Origin: Macrocystis pyrifera
Lineage: Eukaryota; Sar; Phaeophyceae; Laminariales; Laminariaceae
DNA: 64,000 nt
Assembly (NCBI GenBank): GCA_031763025.1
Contig: JASSKH010000028.1
Span: forward strand, 124,001 to 188,000
Direction: 5' to 3'
Shown piece by piece: positions 21,363-32,988 of this stretch. The position numbers were made by a program, and so were the translations under genes. Below the pieces are notes generated by a model that searched no databases, was not told the origin of the DNA, and saw only the letters and a list, made by a program, of their open reading frames with translations. Positions within the stretch are counted from its first letter, which is position 1. Each line of letters starts with the position of its first letter.

Positions 21363-22430
21363 GATATGGCTTATCAATCGAAGAAAAGAAGAGAAAGAAA
21401 TATAATGAAAATCACAGAGCATCAGCGCAAGAAGTAAAATAAACAAATGCCAAGACAAAGGAAGACCACGTTCGAACCAGCTGCACAAGTTGGTGGCACT
21501 ATTAATAGTAGTATAGGCATGTTCTACTTCCTAGTCTGCACGGTGCCTTTCTACCCTGTCTGCCATCTCCTTCCTACTTTCGTCCACTACAGTTTCCCTT
21601 CTACTTATGTTCTCCCCCCCTGTCCGCATTCCCTTGATCGGGGTTTCTTCCACTTCTCTTGTTGCCCCCCCTCCCTCCATTCCCTTGGACACCACCCACG
21701 GCGGAAGCGCGGCGCTGCATACTCAGCTCAGCCTCAGCCTCGTGCCACCTCACCATGAACCATTTGGCTGCTTCGAGGATCCCCCGGTACCACTTCCCCG
21801 TCTTTTTTTGCGGCAGTGGACCACAGCGCGGTCTCAACTCCAAACACCAAAGGGGCAAGTTCCGTTGACGCTTCGGTGGTTCGGAACTCCTCGAGATCTT
21901 TGACTATGCATCTATTCCATGTCTTGAACTGTCCGCCAGGTCTCGGGTTCCTCCCACCAGCCATCGTCGCGAACATTACCCGACTGGGTGATCGCTCCTT
22001 GCTTTGCCATGCCATCCCCCGCGCAAAGGAGACCCGCCGTTTGCGAATGGTCGTTTCGGTGCTCTCGCAACGTGACATGTTGAGAGCCTTCGCGTACGAG
22101 AGGGTGTATGGTCAGTACGAAGTCGGCGCTGGAAGCCAATGACTCGCAACAGGACTTGGTGGTGAGCCGTTCGAAGCTTGGCGAAGTGTTCCGCTCTGAG
22201 GGTCGACGTCACACACCCGTACAGCAGGGTCTCAATCTCCTCGGCCTTCAGCATTCGGACTTTCAGGCTAAGGAGGGCGGCCGTCCTATCGTACAGCTCT
22301 GGGCAGAACCGTTTGAGGCATGCTCGCATGAGACGGATCCGTCGGTCGATTTAGAGCGAGAGGTCAGCGTTTTTGTGGTAATGCCGCCTAGGTATAAGAA
22401 CTGGGCCGTCTGCTTATACCTCTGGCCTAC
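21363..22430 (-). mobile_element. LINE of an older, diverged subfamily, 3' part
   Basis: The minus strand encodes the C-terminal part of an RT protein related to the main LINE but clearly diverged: [34 protein letters not shown] and [13 protein letters not shown] are recognisable. The frame is shifted near 22.07 kb. The 3' UTR differs from the main family and matches the copy at 36.1-36.47 kb; both end at a GATTGAYAAGCC on the element strand. Loss of similarity at about 22430 marks 5' truncation. Confidence 0.75.
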
Positions 22431-22546
22431 TCCAATACGTAATTATAGTACACTGAAGCTACTTTTACACAACGCACGACAGGCAATCGCCACACCTATC
22501 TACGCTCCTGTCAACGCTCTCCGTCAGTGATTCGGAAGAAGCCAAT

Positions 22547-22918
22547 GTCCCCCGTGGCTTGGTAGGTGGTCCGCGAGCCTATCAAGATCTGTTTCGTGAG
22601 TTCGAGTCTCACCGAGCGCATGCTCGTAGGGACTTTTTCGTGGATAAAATGATTAGCGGAAAGCGCGAGAGCGTGAGGTAGCTGAATATTCGATGAAAAT
22701 CGACGAGCAGTGGGAATGCTGAACCCTATGCGCGATAAAAACTAAGGGCACGTACCGGGGTGCTGAACGCTATGCGCGATAAAAACTAAGGGCACGTACC
22801 GGGGGCAAAAAGGGACGACACCTGTGACCACGGCTTGTCCAGAAGATCGCTGAGGGCAAGTACTCTTACGAGATAGGCTGGAAAGTAGAAGGGATGATTG
22901 ACAAACAAAACAAAACAT
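22547..22918 (+). mobile_element. tRNA-derived SINE, copy 2, with internal duplication
   Basis: The plus-strand copy has the tRNA-like head, with box B GAGTTCGAGTCTC. A ~43-bp part of the body beginning GCTGAACSCTATGCGCGATA is present twice in tandem (about 22719-22803). The tail is A-rich with ACAAAACAAAA. It is the most diverged of the five copies. Confidence 0.8.
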
Positions 22919-23580
22919 GGAAAAATCGACAAAATACTCATCTAACCCGTGAGGGGGGAAATATGCGCTGTCCAGTACAACCGCGACAGACGAGTCGATT
23001 TTACTCGTTATTTAATGCTTGTCGGTAGCTGTGAAGTATTACGAGTAATAGTAGTGATGACAACGGTTATTGTTGTGTTTTAAGTTGGAAATACCTTTTG
23101 TACGGGGAATATTTTTTTTTCTGAATTCGAGGCAAAAACATTATACCAGGTATGTTAACATATAGCAAGAGGAATCATCTATGATCTAATATATGTTATA
23201 TCGGAGTTACGAAACCAAGAAAACAAAATACACCACGAACTCACAAAATACTCCATATAGTAATATATCTTCCTATATGCTCCAAATCAGAAGTACATAT
23301 TTTTAAATATATGCCACATACACACGTAAAAAAAAAACTCCGGTGCTGGCCACGCAGTGCGATACAGAAAGATGGTCAGCATATTGGAGAATTTCAGTGA
23401 TGGTACGCAAAAATGACTTTACCCTGGAATGAAAACAACGAAAACACACTGCATCATCTTGAAAAAATCATTCATGTGTGACGCTTCGTTCAAAATAAAG
23501 GATTGATACGCCCCTGATCCACCACAAATAGATGCCAATGGGCGAACTGGGGGGAGGATAGAAGGGTGCGATGATGATGA
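22919..23580. other. AT-rich stretch, no gene
   Basis: This is AT-rich with short A and T runs. A ~65-bp segment at 23213-23275 (GAGTTACGAAACCAAGAAAA onward) is similar to 27365-27430, so related sequence lies on both sides of LINE copy E. Confidence 0.45.
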
Positions 23581-23587
23581 ATGTAGG

Positions 23588-23900
23588 GTGCTCGGAGCAT
23601 ACGGACGAGATGTTCGTAGTGATAACGGCAAACGGCTTTGGTCGTTCGCTACCAGTTGCAAGCTAGCGCTCACCAACACATTTTTCAGCACGCGCAAGGG
23701 CGGAATATCGCATACATACAACGGCACCAGCCTGAATGATCGTAAGCGAATCGACTACATCCTAACTCGTCAAGCCCACCGACCTAGAGTACATACCGAC
23801 CTAGAGTACATAATGTTACAGTCGTCCCACAGCCCCCACCACCTGCTAAGGCTGATTCAGACCATAACATCGTGTACATCAAGACCCGACTTAGTGGTCA
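23588..23900 (+). pseudogene. LINE APE-type endonuclease, C-terminal part
   Basis: The frame from 23588 reads GAYGRDVRSDNGKRLWSFA, then ISHTYNGTSLNDRKRIDYIL, matching the conserved end of LINE AP-like endonucleases that nick the target strand. The catalytic DSDHN motif (ADSDHNIVYIKTRL) follows near 23853 in another frame. The N-terminal half of the domain is missing. Confidence 0.75.
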
Positions 23901-24636
23901 CTTTTCGTCTAACCGAAGATTGCTGAAACCCCCAAAACGCCGAGAATTCGACAAGCAGCTTTTCTTATCCGATGGAGAGCGTCGACACCGAATAGTCGAG
24001 AGGGTCGTTTCCACTCTTAACCAACCTACCCAGCCTCGTAACACGTCTGGCATGGTTGAGTTTTTCACCACAACTGTCATGAATGCTGTTAAGAAAGAGG
24101 TGCCACCTCCACCACGTCGCCACCACCGAAACGGTTGGTGTGAGACCCCCGAAACGGTGGCCGCTTTAAAAGTAGCATGGACAGCGAGGGGGGATGCGAG
24201 ACAGCTCTTGCGTGTCTACCCCCGAGATAGTACAGCGTGGAAGAAGTTGAGATCCGCCTGTGCGAATCTGCAGGAAGTGGTCGCCGCAGGAGTCAATGCG
24301 TATTTTGAAGAGTACCTCGCTGAAACCGAGAAATTCTTCGCGCGTTCCGATCAACGAGGGTTCTACAAGCACCTGAAGAGTACGGTAGGGTTGCAAGGTA
24401 CGAAAGCGAGGAGTGAACAGTTTATCATGGACGAGGGTGGCACGCTGTTGCGGGATCAAGCGCGAATTCGTGAAAGATGGGCGACGCACTACCACAAACT
24501 ATTGAACACGAAATCGCTGAAACTTGACCCCACGATCATCGACCTAGTGCCACCACGGCCGCTGAAACTATCCCTTGGAAATGAACCATCCATTGACGAG
24601 ATGATGGAAGCAGTGAAGGGTATGTCAAACTGGTAA
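23872..24636 (+). pseudogene. LINE linker domain between endonuclease and RT
   Basis: A 254-codon frame covers the end of the endonuclease and the domain before the RT. It includes SDQRGFYKHLKSTVGLQGTK, RIRERWATHYHKLLNTKS and ends at GMSNW followed by TAA, where copy B reads [16 protein letters not shown]. This block is conserved in copies G and H. Confidence 0.75.
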
Positions 24637-25014
24637 GCCGTTGGACCAGATGGTCTCCCGGTCGAAGTACTGAAACTTGACCACCCCGCTTTCGTGCAGT
24701 ATTTTCACAGTATCCTTGTTAACGTTTGGGTAACGGGAGAAGTCCCCCAGCAATGGAAAGATGCGATCATAAAAAACCCTTCATAAAAAGAAGGATAGAA
24801 CTGATTGAAACAACTACAGAGGTATTTCGCTTGTTGCTCACGCAGGCAAGGTGTTGCTGAAAATCGTTGCGTCCCGTCTAAGCAGCTACTGCGAGACCAA
24901 GCATATACTCCCTGAAGAACAGCGCGGCTTCCGCCCCGCACGGTCAACAGTCGATATGCTGTTTGTCGTGCGCCGGTTGCAGCAGCTCGGGCGGCAGAAG
25001 AAAATCCCCTGTAC

Positions 25015-26469
25015 ATGTGCTTCATCGACTTGCAGAAAGCGTACGACTCTGTCGACCGAGAACTGTTGTGGGAGGTACTCACACGCCTTGGTGTACCAAC
25101 CAAGATGCTCACAATCATTCGCAATTTTCACGAAGGCATGCGGGCTCGCGTGCGTGCGGATGACCGTGAACACTCGGACTGGTTCAATGTAACCCAGGGG
25201 CTGCGGCAAGGCTGCGTACTATCGCCGTTACTGTTCAACGTGTTTCTTCGCCGCTGCGATACACATCGTGCTGGTACGCCTCAGCAAAGACGAATGCATC
25301 GTAAGGGATTTGGTTCATCTCGAGAGGACATGGTTGTCGGAAAAGAGGAACCGTTGGCATGCGTGCAAAGGGCTGTGTGGAGCATGTTGTATGCAGATGA
25401 CGCAGGAATAGTCTCGAAGTCGGCGGAAGGCCTTGCAAGAATGATGACAGTCATCGTGACTGTCTTCGAAGCAGTAGGTCTCACGGTATCCGAGAAGAAG
25501 ACAGAGACGATGCTCCTACGAACACCGGATCAGACGTTTACTACCTCGTCGCTCGCGATCGAAGCTGCTGGCCAAAAGTATAAACAGACGACCCAGTTTT
25601 TGTACCTAGGAGGCATTATCCACGAGAACGCTGACCTCTCCTTCGAAATCGAGCGACGAATCCGTCTGATGCGGGCATGCCTCAAACGGTATGGTCCGGA
25701 ACTGTACGATAGGACGAACGCACCGCTTAGTCTGAAAGTCCGGATGCTGAAGGCCGAGGTGATTGAGACCTTGCTGTACGGTTGCGTGACGTGGACCCTC
25801 AATGCGGACCACTTCGCCAAGCTTCGATCAGTCCACCACGAAGTCCTTCTGCGAGTCATTGGTTTCCAGCGCCGACTACGCACCGACCACACCACCCTCT
25901 CGTACGCGAAGGCGCTCAGGATAACACGATGCGAAAGTATCGAAACGACCATCCGTAAACGGCGACTCTTCTTTGCGGGGGCTGTGGTGCGGCAACACGA
26001 GGGGCGATTGCCCAGTCGGTTGATGTTCGGGACGATCGCTGGTGGGGGGAGCCCGAAACCAGGCGGGCAGCCCAAGACTTGGCCTAGGGCCATTGCTGAG
26101 GACCTTGGAGTGTTCAAAGCCACCGAGGGATCAACGGAAGACTCTCCCTTAGTCTTTGGAGTTGGGACCGCACTGTGGCCCACTGCAGCAAAACAGACGG
26201 GAAAGTGGTATCGGGGAATCCTCGAAGCAGCTGAACACTTCATGGGCAGGTGGCACGAGGCTGAGGCAAAGCTGAGTAGACAGCGCCGTGCATCCGCTGC
26301 AGGTAGTGTTAGAGGGAATGGGGGGAGGGGTAACAGCAGGAGGGGTAGAAGGAACACCGTACAAGTGTATGGGGGCAGGGGGGGGAACAGGAGGAGTAGA
26401 AGGGAAACCACGGTAGAAGAGAGTAGCAGAGAGACCGCAGATAGGGTAGCAACGTACCAGGCCGACTAA
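25015..26469 (+). pseudogene. LINE reverse transcriptase, C-terminal two thirds
   Basis: The frame opens at the palm motif [13 protein letters not shown] and passes [18 protein letters not shown] and YADDAGIVS to the end of the protein. A compensated pair of indels replaces about 25 residues between the GC motif and the YADD, so this RT is probably inactive even apart from the upstream defects. Confidence 0.8.
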
Positions 26470-27063
26470 TAGGTTGGACTTTTCTTTGCTACTCGTACCG
26501 CCAACTGCTGCGGCCGTTCGGTATGCATTTTGATTTTTTTCCCTTCTTATCCTTATGAAAGAAGTACTACATAGTGGGTGGGTGACGAGCGTATTTTGGC
26601 CCACTCACTATTGCTCTTTTTACTTAGTTAAGTGTTCACCGGGATGCATAGTCCCCTTTTTCCTTCTCGTATATTTCCCCTTGCACGTCCCTTTTGGCTC
26701 ATGCTCGGGGTAAGTATGTATGTGTCTGAGCTTTGGCTTCCCATTTTATTTACTTATTTGGGTTTCTTCTCCTTTTCTTTTTCTTTTTCTTGTTCTTTTT
26801 CGGTTTGGTTTCTTCGTTGCTTCTCTTTCTTTATGGTGTATTTTGGTTGCTGGCGTATGTATGTATGTTGTGTCGGCCGCACCTAGTGCGAAGGCATGGT
26901 ATTGCGTAGGCTATTAATGCAGTACGGTGTGTTATCTCTGTGTCGTAGTCTGTGACCACAGAGCTCGTATCTTTCGAGGGTGAAGAATCAGCACGGACAC
27001 TGGGCTTGCTGGATGTCGACGGGTAGAAGAACGGTTTAATGTGGAGAACACACACACACACAC

Positions 27064-28249
27064 CACGACTCCTGAAAAACAGTTTTATTATTATTGGTCC
27101 CTCAGATCAAACCCCCAAAACAACCCACCAGCCGATGTACCTTCTTAGTTGCTGCTGCAGAGGAAAAACCACACAGACATGTCATGCTTGACAATATTGT
27201 GGGGAGGGAGAAGAGCTTGCTCTACGACCACCCCGGATCTAGGTTATTATTCAGAGGTTTGGAAGGCTTGAAACAATGAGGAAGAAGATAATCATCTACT
27301 ACTGATGTATGTAGTACTCTTCATGGGTATACATACATCCCTGGTACATAAATTTGCTGAATTCGGGGAGACGAAATCAAGAAAACTAAATACCCGAGAA
27401 ACTCAGAACATACTCTATTTAAGTAATAGTCCTTATATTATTAATAGCCTATTGCTTTTGGCAACGTGCGATGTAATTCTAATAACTCTCACTGATGCTC
27501 AGAAGTATTTCGTGTAATAATCATCTCACTGCTGCTCAGAAGTCCAACCACAAACGATCTTCACGGCACAAGCGTGCGTTTGATGTGATCGGTTTGTGAT
27601 AAAAAAAGGTATCCCCGCGTTACGCCACCGCATAGATTGATGGGTATCTGATCATACACGAGCCGATAGAAATGTGTTTTTTTTATCTTACCCAACACCA
27701 TAACACGTTCGGGAGTACCATAATGTATGCCGTGTTATGGAAATTGTTATTGCCCTCGATAGAATGCGTTCGAGCGCTGTTCTCGGTTTGCTTGTCTCTT
27801 TTTTTGTGAAGTCGCAGGTGGAGTTGTTGAGAGTGACGGGAGTGGCCACTCGGGACCAGCACAGACGGAACCCCAGAGTGCTGTGTCTGGCTCAGGCAGA
27901 GCGTCTACTTGTTGACTATCGGTACCACTTACTATAGTACTCGGCGGGGACATATATCCAGCAGCAGCACACGAAGACGGCACGAGCACCCGCACCAGTA
28001 CCACAGCAATGGGATCGATATCATTGAGATGTAATTGGGGCTGCAGGGCTGAATACAAGACTGTTGGCCACAATGAAAAACGAAACATGAACGGGGAGAG
28101 ATCTCCAACAATCATTCAGAAAGCTGACGACGCTCTCTTAGCCAAAGCAAAACATGTCGGTTGTGTATTACAACAAGTAAACCACAGATTGACAAGATCT
28201 TATATATCTCTGTACCGTGAAATAGTTGTTGGCGAAATGAGAACTGATC
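27064..28249. other. Stretch without a recognised gene
   Basis: It contains the second member of the ~65-bp similarity noted at 23.2 kb (27365-27430). Open frames (up to 122 codons, minus strand 27747-28115) show no known domain. Confidence 0.4.
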
Positions 28250-28340
28250 TGAGGTGGATGCATGCTCTGGGGGGCAAGAGCTTGCCGCCGGCGTCCTACG
28301 GAATCCTCCCAAACCTGAAAAAAGCCCATATTTTGTTGTG
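28250..28340 (+). repeat. Partial copy of unclassified repeat R
   Basis: Matches the second half of the units at 29968, 30271 and 30681: GAGGTGGATGCATGCTCT, GGGGGCAAGAGCTTGCC and GTATCCTCCCAAACCTG-like text, ending in AAAAAAGCCCATATTTTG. Confidence 0.65.
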
Positions 28341-28395
28341 TGTTGTTACACATTCGACAGATTGACGTCTTTTCAACTGCCCGGCTATTATTTTT

Positions 28396-28670
28396 GCGAG
28401 TACCGAAACATACGACGAGAGGATCGCAAAATACAAATAAAGGCGAAAAGTAGAAACTAATCAACTAACTGCTCTGTGCTGTTGTTGTAAAATACCTACG
28501 ATAGATAGTATTCAATCTTGGGTAATTCTTTTTGCGAGTACCGAAACATACATACGCACGAGGATCGCAAAATACAAATAAAGGCGAAAAGTAGAAAGTA
28601 ATCAACAAACTACTGTTAACAGTTGTTGTAAAAGACCGACGATAGTTCGTATGCATTTTTTTGGAGTAGT
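28396..28670 (+). repeat. Tandem pair of ~135-bp units (repeat Q), third copy at 29634-29705
   Basis: Each unit contains GCGAGTACCGAAACATAC, then GGATCGCAAAATACAAATAA and GGCGAAAAGTAGAAA, followed by a TGTTGTAAAA segment. The two here are head to tail; a shorter one lies at 29634-29705. Function unknown. Confidence 0.7.
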
Positions 28671-28808
28671 ATGCAATTTTTCAATAGTACTCTTCAGGAG
28701 TATTAGCGCAGAACGAAAATTGAATAGGGTGTTTTCGGCGGTACACTTATTATCCAAAAATGATGTCTCTCCGGCATGCGCTTTACCAGTATCAATTTCT
28801 AAGACCCG

Positions 28809-29158
28809 GCGTCCCCGGTGGCTTGGTAGGTGGTCCGCGTGCCTGTCAAGATCAATTTCGTGGGTTCAAGTCTCACCGAGTGCATGCCCATGGGGACTTT
28901 TTCTTGCATAAAAAATTGATAAGCGGAAAGCGCGAAAGCGTGAGTTGCCTACATTCGATGAAAATCGACGAGCAGTGGGAATGCTGAACCCTATGCGCGA
29001 CAAAAAATAAAGGCACGTACCGGGGGGGGAAGGGACGACACCTGTGACCACGGCTTGTCCAGAAGATCGTCGAGGGTAAAACCTCCTACGAGTGGGCTGA
29101 AAAGTAAAAGTGATGGATAAAAAAAAATAAACAAAATAAAAAAAAATATAAAAAAATA
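28809..29158 (+). mobile_element. tRNA-derived SINE, copy 3
   Basis: Starts GTCCCCGGTGGCTTGGTAGG, box B GGGTTCAAGTCTC, body as in the other copies, then an A-rich tail to about 29158. Confidence 0.85.
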
Positions 29159-29251
29159 CAGATCTTCTCGGAAAACGATCAGATGGGTGTCGATGTGCAA
29201 TAATTTGCAAGTACGTACGTGGTATGCTGTACCAGGTACCAATCTCTCGTA

Positions 29252-29583
29252 TACCCCGGTGGCTTGGTAGGTGGTCCGCGAGCCTATCAAGATCAATTTC
29301 GTGAGTTCGAGTCTCACCGAGTGCATGCTCGTAGGGACTTTTTCTTGCATAAAATTGATTAGCGGAAAGCGCGAGAGCGTGAGTTAGCTGTACATTCGAT
29401 GAAAATCGACGAGCAGTGGGAATGCTGAACCCTATGCGCGATAAAAACTAAAGGCACGTATCGGGGGGGAGAAGGGACGACACCTGTGACCACGGCTTGT
29501 CCAGAAGATCGTCGAGGGTAAAACCTCCTACGAGTGGGCTGGAAAGTAAAAGTGATTAAAAAAAAAAAAAAAAAAAAAAAAAA
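29252..29583 (+). mobile_element. tRNA-derived SINE, copy 4
   Basis: Same family and strand as copy 3, about 95 bp downstream of its tail. It ends in an uninterrupted A run at 29558-29583, which suggests a fairly recent insertion. Box B reads GAGTTCGAGTCTC. Confidence 0.87.
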
Positions 29584-29710
29584 CGATGGATGAGCGCTGT
29601 GCGCTGGCAGATTATTCATTGTACTATACCTGGTATGCGAGTACGGAAACATACGCGATGACGATCGCAAACAAATAAAGGCGAAAAGTAGAAAGTAATC
29701 CACTGCTTCC

Positions 29711-29766
29711 TTCGGCGTCCTACGGTATCCCCCCAAACCTGAAGAAAAGCCCATTTTTTGCCTTTC
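29711..29766 (+). repeat. Partial copy of repeat R
   Basis: Only the last part of the unit is present: GGCGTCCTACGGTATCC followed by AAAAGCCCATTTTTTGCC. Confidence 0.55.
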
Positions 29767-29967
29767 GCTGCTGTAAAGACTTGCGATAGTACGCAATTTT
29801 TTTGCCATTCGAGACGCAGCAGTGCTCGTACTGCGTAGATAATTTTGCTGTGGCACAAAAAGTAACCCACTCCTGTTATACTGTAAATACCTGCTGTAGT
29901 ATGCGAATGGAAAAGCGAAGTACACCAAAAAAGTATTTTACTTTAGCGCGTGCCCCGATACACGATA

Positions 29968-30870
29968 GACGCTCGATCTCGACGGAGACTCAGCCCACGG
30001 ACAACCCGCGCGGTGGCGTGCAAGATCAACTAGTGTAGATGACGGGCTCGAAGAAATGAGGTGGATGCATTCTCTAGGGGGCAAGAGCTTGCCGGCGGCG
30101 TCCAACGGTATCCTCCCAAAACTGAGAAAAGCCCATTTTTTGCCATTCTAGACGTTTGTTGTACTCATGTACTGATATGGACACAATACATTTTTTTGCC
30201 ATTCTGTTATGATACTGCTTGGATACAGCACTCTGCAGTATACAGCAGTACTCGTCCATAATTTTGCTCTCAATCTCGAAAGAGACTCAGCCCACGGACA
30301 ACCCGCGCGGTGGCGGGCAAGATCAACTAGTATAGATGACGGGCTCGAAGAAATGAGGTGGATGCATGCTCTAGGGGGCAAGAGCTTGCCGGCGGCGTCC
30401 AACGGTATCCTTCCAAAACTGAGAAAAGCTCATTTTTTTTGCCATTCGAGACACGTTTGTTGTACTGATGTACTGATAGACACAATGCATTTTTTTGCCA
30501 TTCTGTTATGATACTGCTGGATACAGCACTGCAAGTACAGCAGTACTCGTCCATAATTTTGCTCTGACACAAAAAGTAACCCACTCCTGTTGTACTCTAA
30601 AAAACCTGCTGTAGTATGCGAATGGAAACGCGAAGTTCACCAAAAAAGTATTATTTCAGCTGGTGCGACGATACACGATTGACGCTCGATCTCGACAGAG
30701 ACTCAGCCCACGGGCAATCCGCGCGGTGGCGGGCAAGATCAACTAGTATAGATGACGGGCTCGAAGAAATGAGGTGGATGCATGCTCTAGGGGGCAAGAG
30801 CTTGCCGGCGGCGTCCTACGGTATCCTCCCAAACCTGAAAAAAAAAAGCCCATGTTTTGCCATTCGAGAC
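29968..30870 (+). repeat. Three complete units of repeat R in a local tandem duplication
   Basis: Units lie at 29968-30153, 30271-30451 and 30681-30870, about 185 bp each, with spacings near 303 and 410 bp. Each has GAGACTCAGCCCACGG, CCGCGCGGTGGCG, GATGACGGGCTCGAAGAAAT, a GGCAAGAGCTTGCC hairpin, and a T-rich end near AAAAGCCCATTTTTTGCC. Spacers are also duplicated in part (about 29850-29967 against 30565-30680), so larger blocks were copied together. No RNA family or transposon domain is recognised. Confidence 0.75.
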
Positions 30871-30959
30871 GGATACAGCAGTAGTAGTACTCATAGCTAA
30901 TGTTTTTCATCTATTTCGTGCACACCAGCGGCCAATGCGCTGCACTGAGCGTGGGACCC

Positions 30960-31184
30960 AAGCGTCTGAGCCAACTCTTACTCTTGTATTCATCGCCACT
31001 CTTGCACAACAAGACAGCACTACAACAGTAGCATGCACCTGGTCTGGTGTATAGACGTCTCCCCAACTCGGTACGGGCGTCTGAGCCAACTCTTCTATTC
31101 ATCCCCACCGTTGCACAACAAGACGGCACTACAGCAGTAGCAGGCACCTGGTCTGGTGTATAGCCGTCTCCCCAACTCGGTATG
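30960..31184. repeat. Two ~112-bp tandem units
   Basis: 30960-31077 and 31078-31184 both run from GCGTCTGAGCCAACTCTT through TGCACAACAAGACRGCACTA to CTCCCCAACTCGGTA. Confidence 0.8.
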
Positions 31185-31425
31185 GGACATGGGATATGTT
31201 GGTATGGTATGTGGGAATATGGTATATGGGAATATGGGATATTGGTGGTATGGTATATGGGGATATATATGGGAAAAACCACCGTATGTGGTATGGTATG
31301 TGTTGACGGTATGGTACGGGAAAAACACAGTATATGGTATGGTACGTTTGTGGTATGGTACCATGGTACGATGTCGTGGATGTATTATATGGCTAAATTT
31401 GCCTTGTGGTATGGTATGTTTCAGT
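31180..31425. repeat. Degenerate GGTATGGTA/TATGGGA tract
   Basis: About 245 bp of imperfect TATGG-type repeats with a GGTACCATGGTACC-like palindromic segment near 31356-31370. Low-complexity DNA; no gene. Confidence 0.75.
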
Positions 31426-31522
31426 ATATAAGGTCCGTAACGGTCGAAAACGTCGTACGAATATCAATTGTAACGAGCTTATATATCGGCCATTGGAAAG
31501 TGTTCGAAAATATAAGCTTGCG

Positions 31523-31552
<30 letters not shown>
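31523..31552. repeat. (GACA)n microsatellite
   Basis: Seven uninterrupted ACAG/GACA units. Confidence 0.9.
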
Positions 31553-31554
<2 letters not shown>

Positions 31555-32988
31555 TGTAATTACCGCAGCTGAGACTCAGTTTTACAAACTGAGAATTTTT
31601 GAAGATAAGCCAACATACCATGTGTGTAACAAACCGTGGCTGTTTCGGTCCAGGTTACGATGAAGGAGTGGATCCAACGGTTTCGGAGTGTCATATTCCT
31701 TAGAAAATGGTGAGATTGGGGGAGGATTACCACCAGAAAGAAAAGAGGGTGGCAGAATACAACGCACGATTGGCGGAAGCTGCAGAGATACCTGATGCTT
31801 TCAACGCAATTCAATGAGAGGCGGAGAGATGCAACGCATTAAACGCTTTGCAAAAAAGGGCGTATAGTGCAACAGTAGGGGATTTGAAGTGTGGTGGAAG
31901 GATGGGAAAGGTAGCTGCTTCATTCGGTTGAGAATTGATAGCTTCGCATCGTAATGCTAACTTGATAGAGCAACATTTCGGTTCGACAGGTTTCAATGAC
32001 ATGAAGCGTTTGATGTAAGCGGTTAGGCACGGAGTGCCAGTCGATGTCATCGAAGGAGGAAATTTGGAAGCATCATTGCAACATAGGAATCATTCCAGCA
32101 AGTTGCAGCACAGTGATTTGCTGTTGGACAGGCTCATGGAGGACAGAGTGAGTGGTCGCGCTTTACCTTTACACCGGTGGGCAGCATATGTATGCGGTTC
32201 GGGGGTTGAGAATATCCTCATTGGCCGTGGTAGAGGAACGAAAGAAAGTGAGAGTGATAGTAGATTTGACACTAGCTGCTAGGACATGAAGTGGACACAG
32301 ACACTGACTTCGACAAAGCGCCTGTGTGTGATTTGGGGGAGGTACTATTGAGATTTATCGCGCAAACGCGCGCTCGTCGTGAACAAGTCGACGCGGAAGT
32401 GCCCATTTATAATTCAAAAATGGACGTGAAGGGCGCATTCAGAAGAGTTCACATTGAGTGGAACAAAGCACCTATCTTTTCATATGTGGTAGGGGAGTAC
32501 ATTGTTATTGATTTCAGGTTGGCGTTCGGTTGGCGTTCGACACCTGGATGGTGGGGTTTAATGTCTGCGGCACTTCTTTACTCGCATCGCAACACTGAAG
32601 TCAATACAGCAGCAGTGGTTTTGCCGAAGCGAGATAAATAGCAAACGGTGTTAAGGTTTTGGTCCCTGCTGAAGGATCAATTGCGAGGTGTGCTCCTCCG
32701 GAGTCGTTGTCGTAGCTGAAATACATGGTCGCTCAGAGACGGCGTTTTACGCTGAGATTTACCTTGACGATATGCTGAATGTGTAAGCATGTAAGCGTGG
32801 TAACGAGAGTCGGCTGCTAACAGCAAAACGTTCTGCGGTTTCGGATCATTGAAGGATGTTTGGAGATGACAGCAAACCTCCCGTGCCTGTTTTGTCACAA
32901 AAGAAATTGACGAATTGGGCAGTGTCAAGAAGTTTTGGGTTTTGACATTGATACGCAACGAATGAGGAAGAAATTGCCGGAACCTTAA

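Larger units (their letters stand above)
23580..27063 (+). mobile_element. LINE copy E (RTE-like), longest copy, partly degraded
   Basis: The plus-strand copy starts inside the APE-type endonuclease and runs to a (CA)n terminus at 27048-27063. It carries the end of the endonuclease, a linker domain, RT, the C-terminal region and a ~580-bp 3' UTR. It shares two defects with copies G and H: a TAA directly before the RT start (after GMSNW, near 24635) and one extra A in the A-run before CCCTTC (near 24776). It also has its own changes: a C lost near 25008, and a T gained near 25244 compensated by a base lost near 25322. Confidence 0.88.

Noticed and set aside
27048-27063. (CA)n runs at 2311, 27048, 39884, 57952 and 61193 as ordinary microsatellites
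   Set aside because: Each marks the same 3' terminus of a LINE copy, so they are element tails.
28811-28890. SINE heads as functional tRNA genes
   Set aside because: They have both promoter boxes but lack a proper acceptor stem and anticodon arm, and each is followed by the same SINE body.
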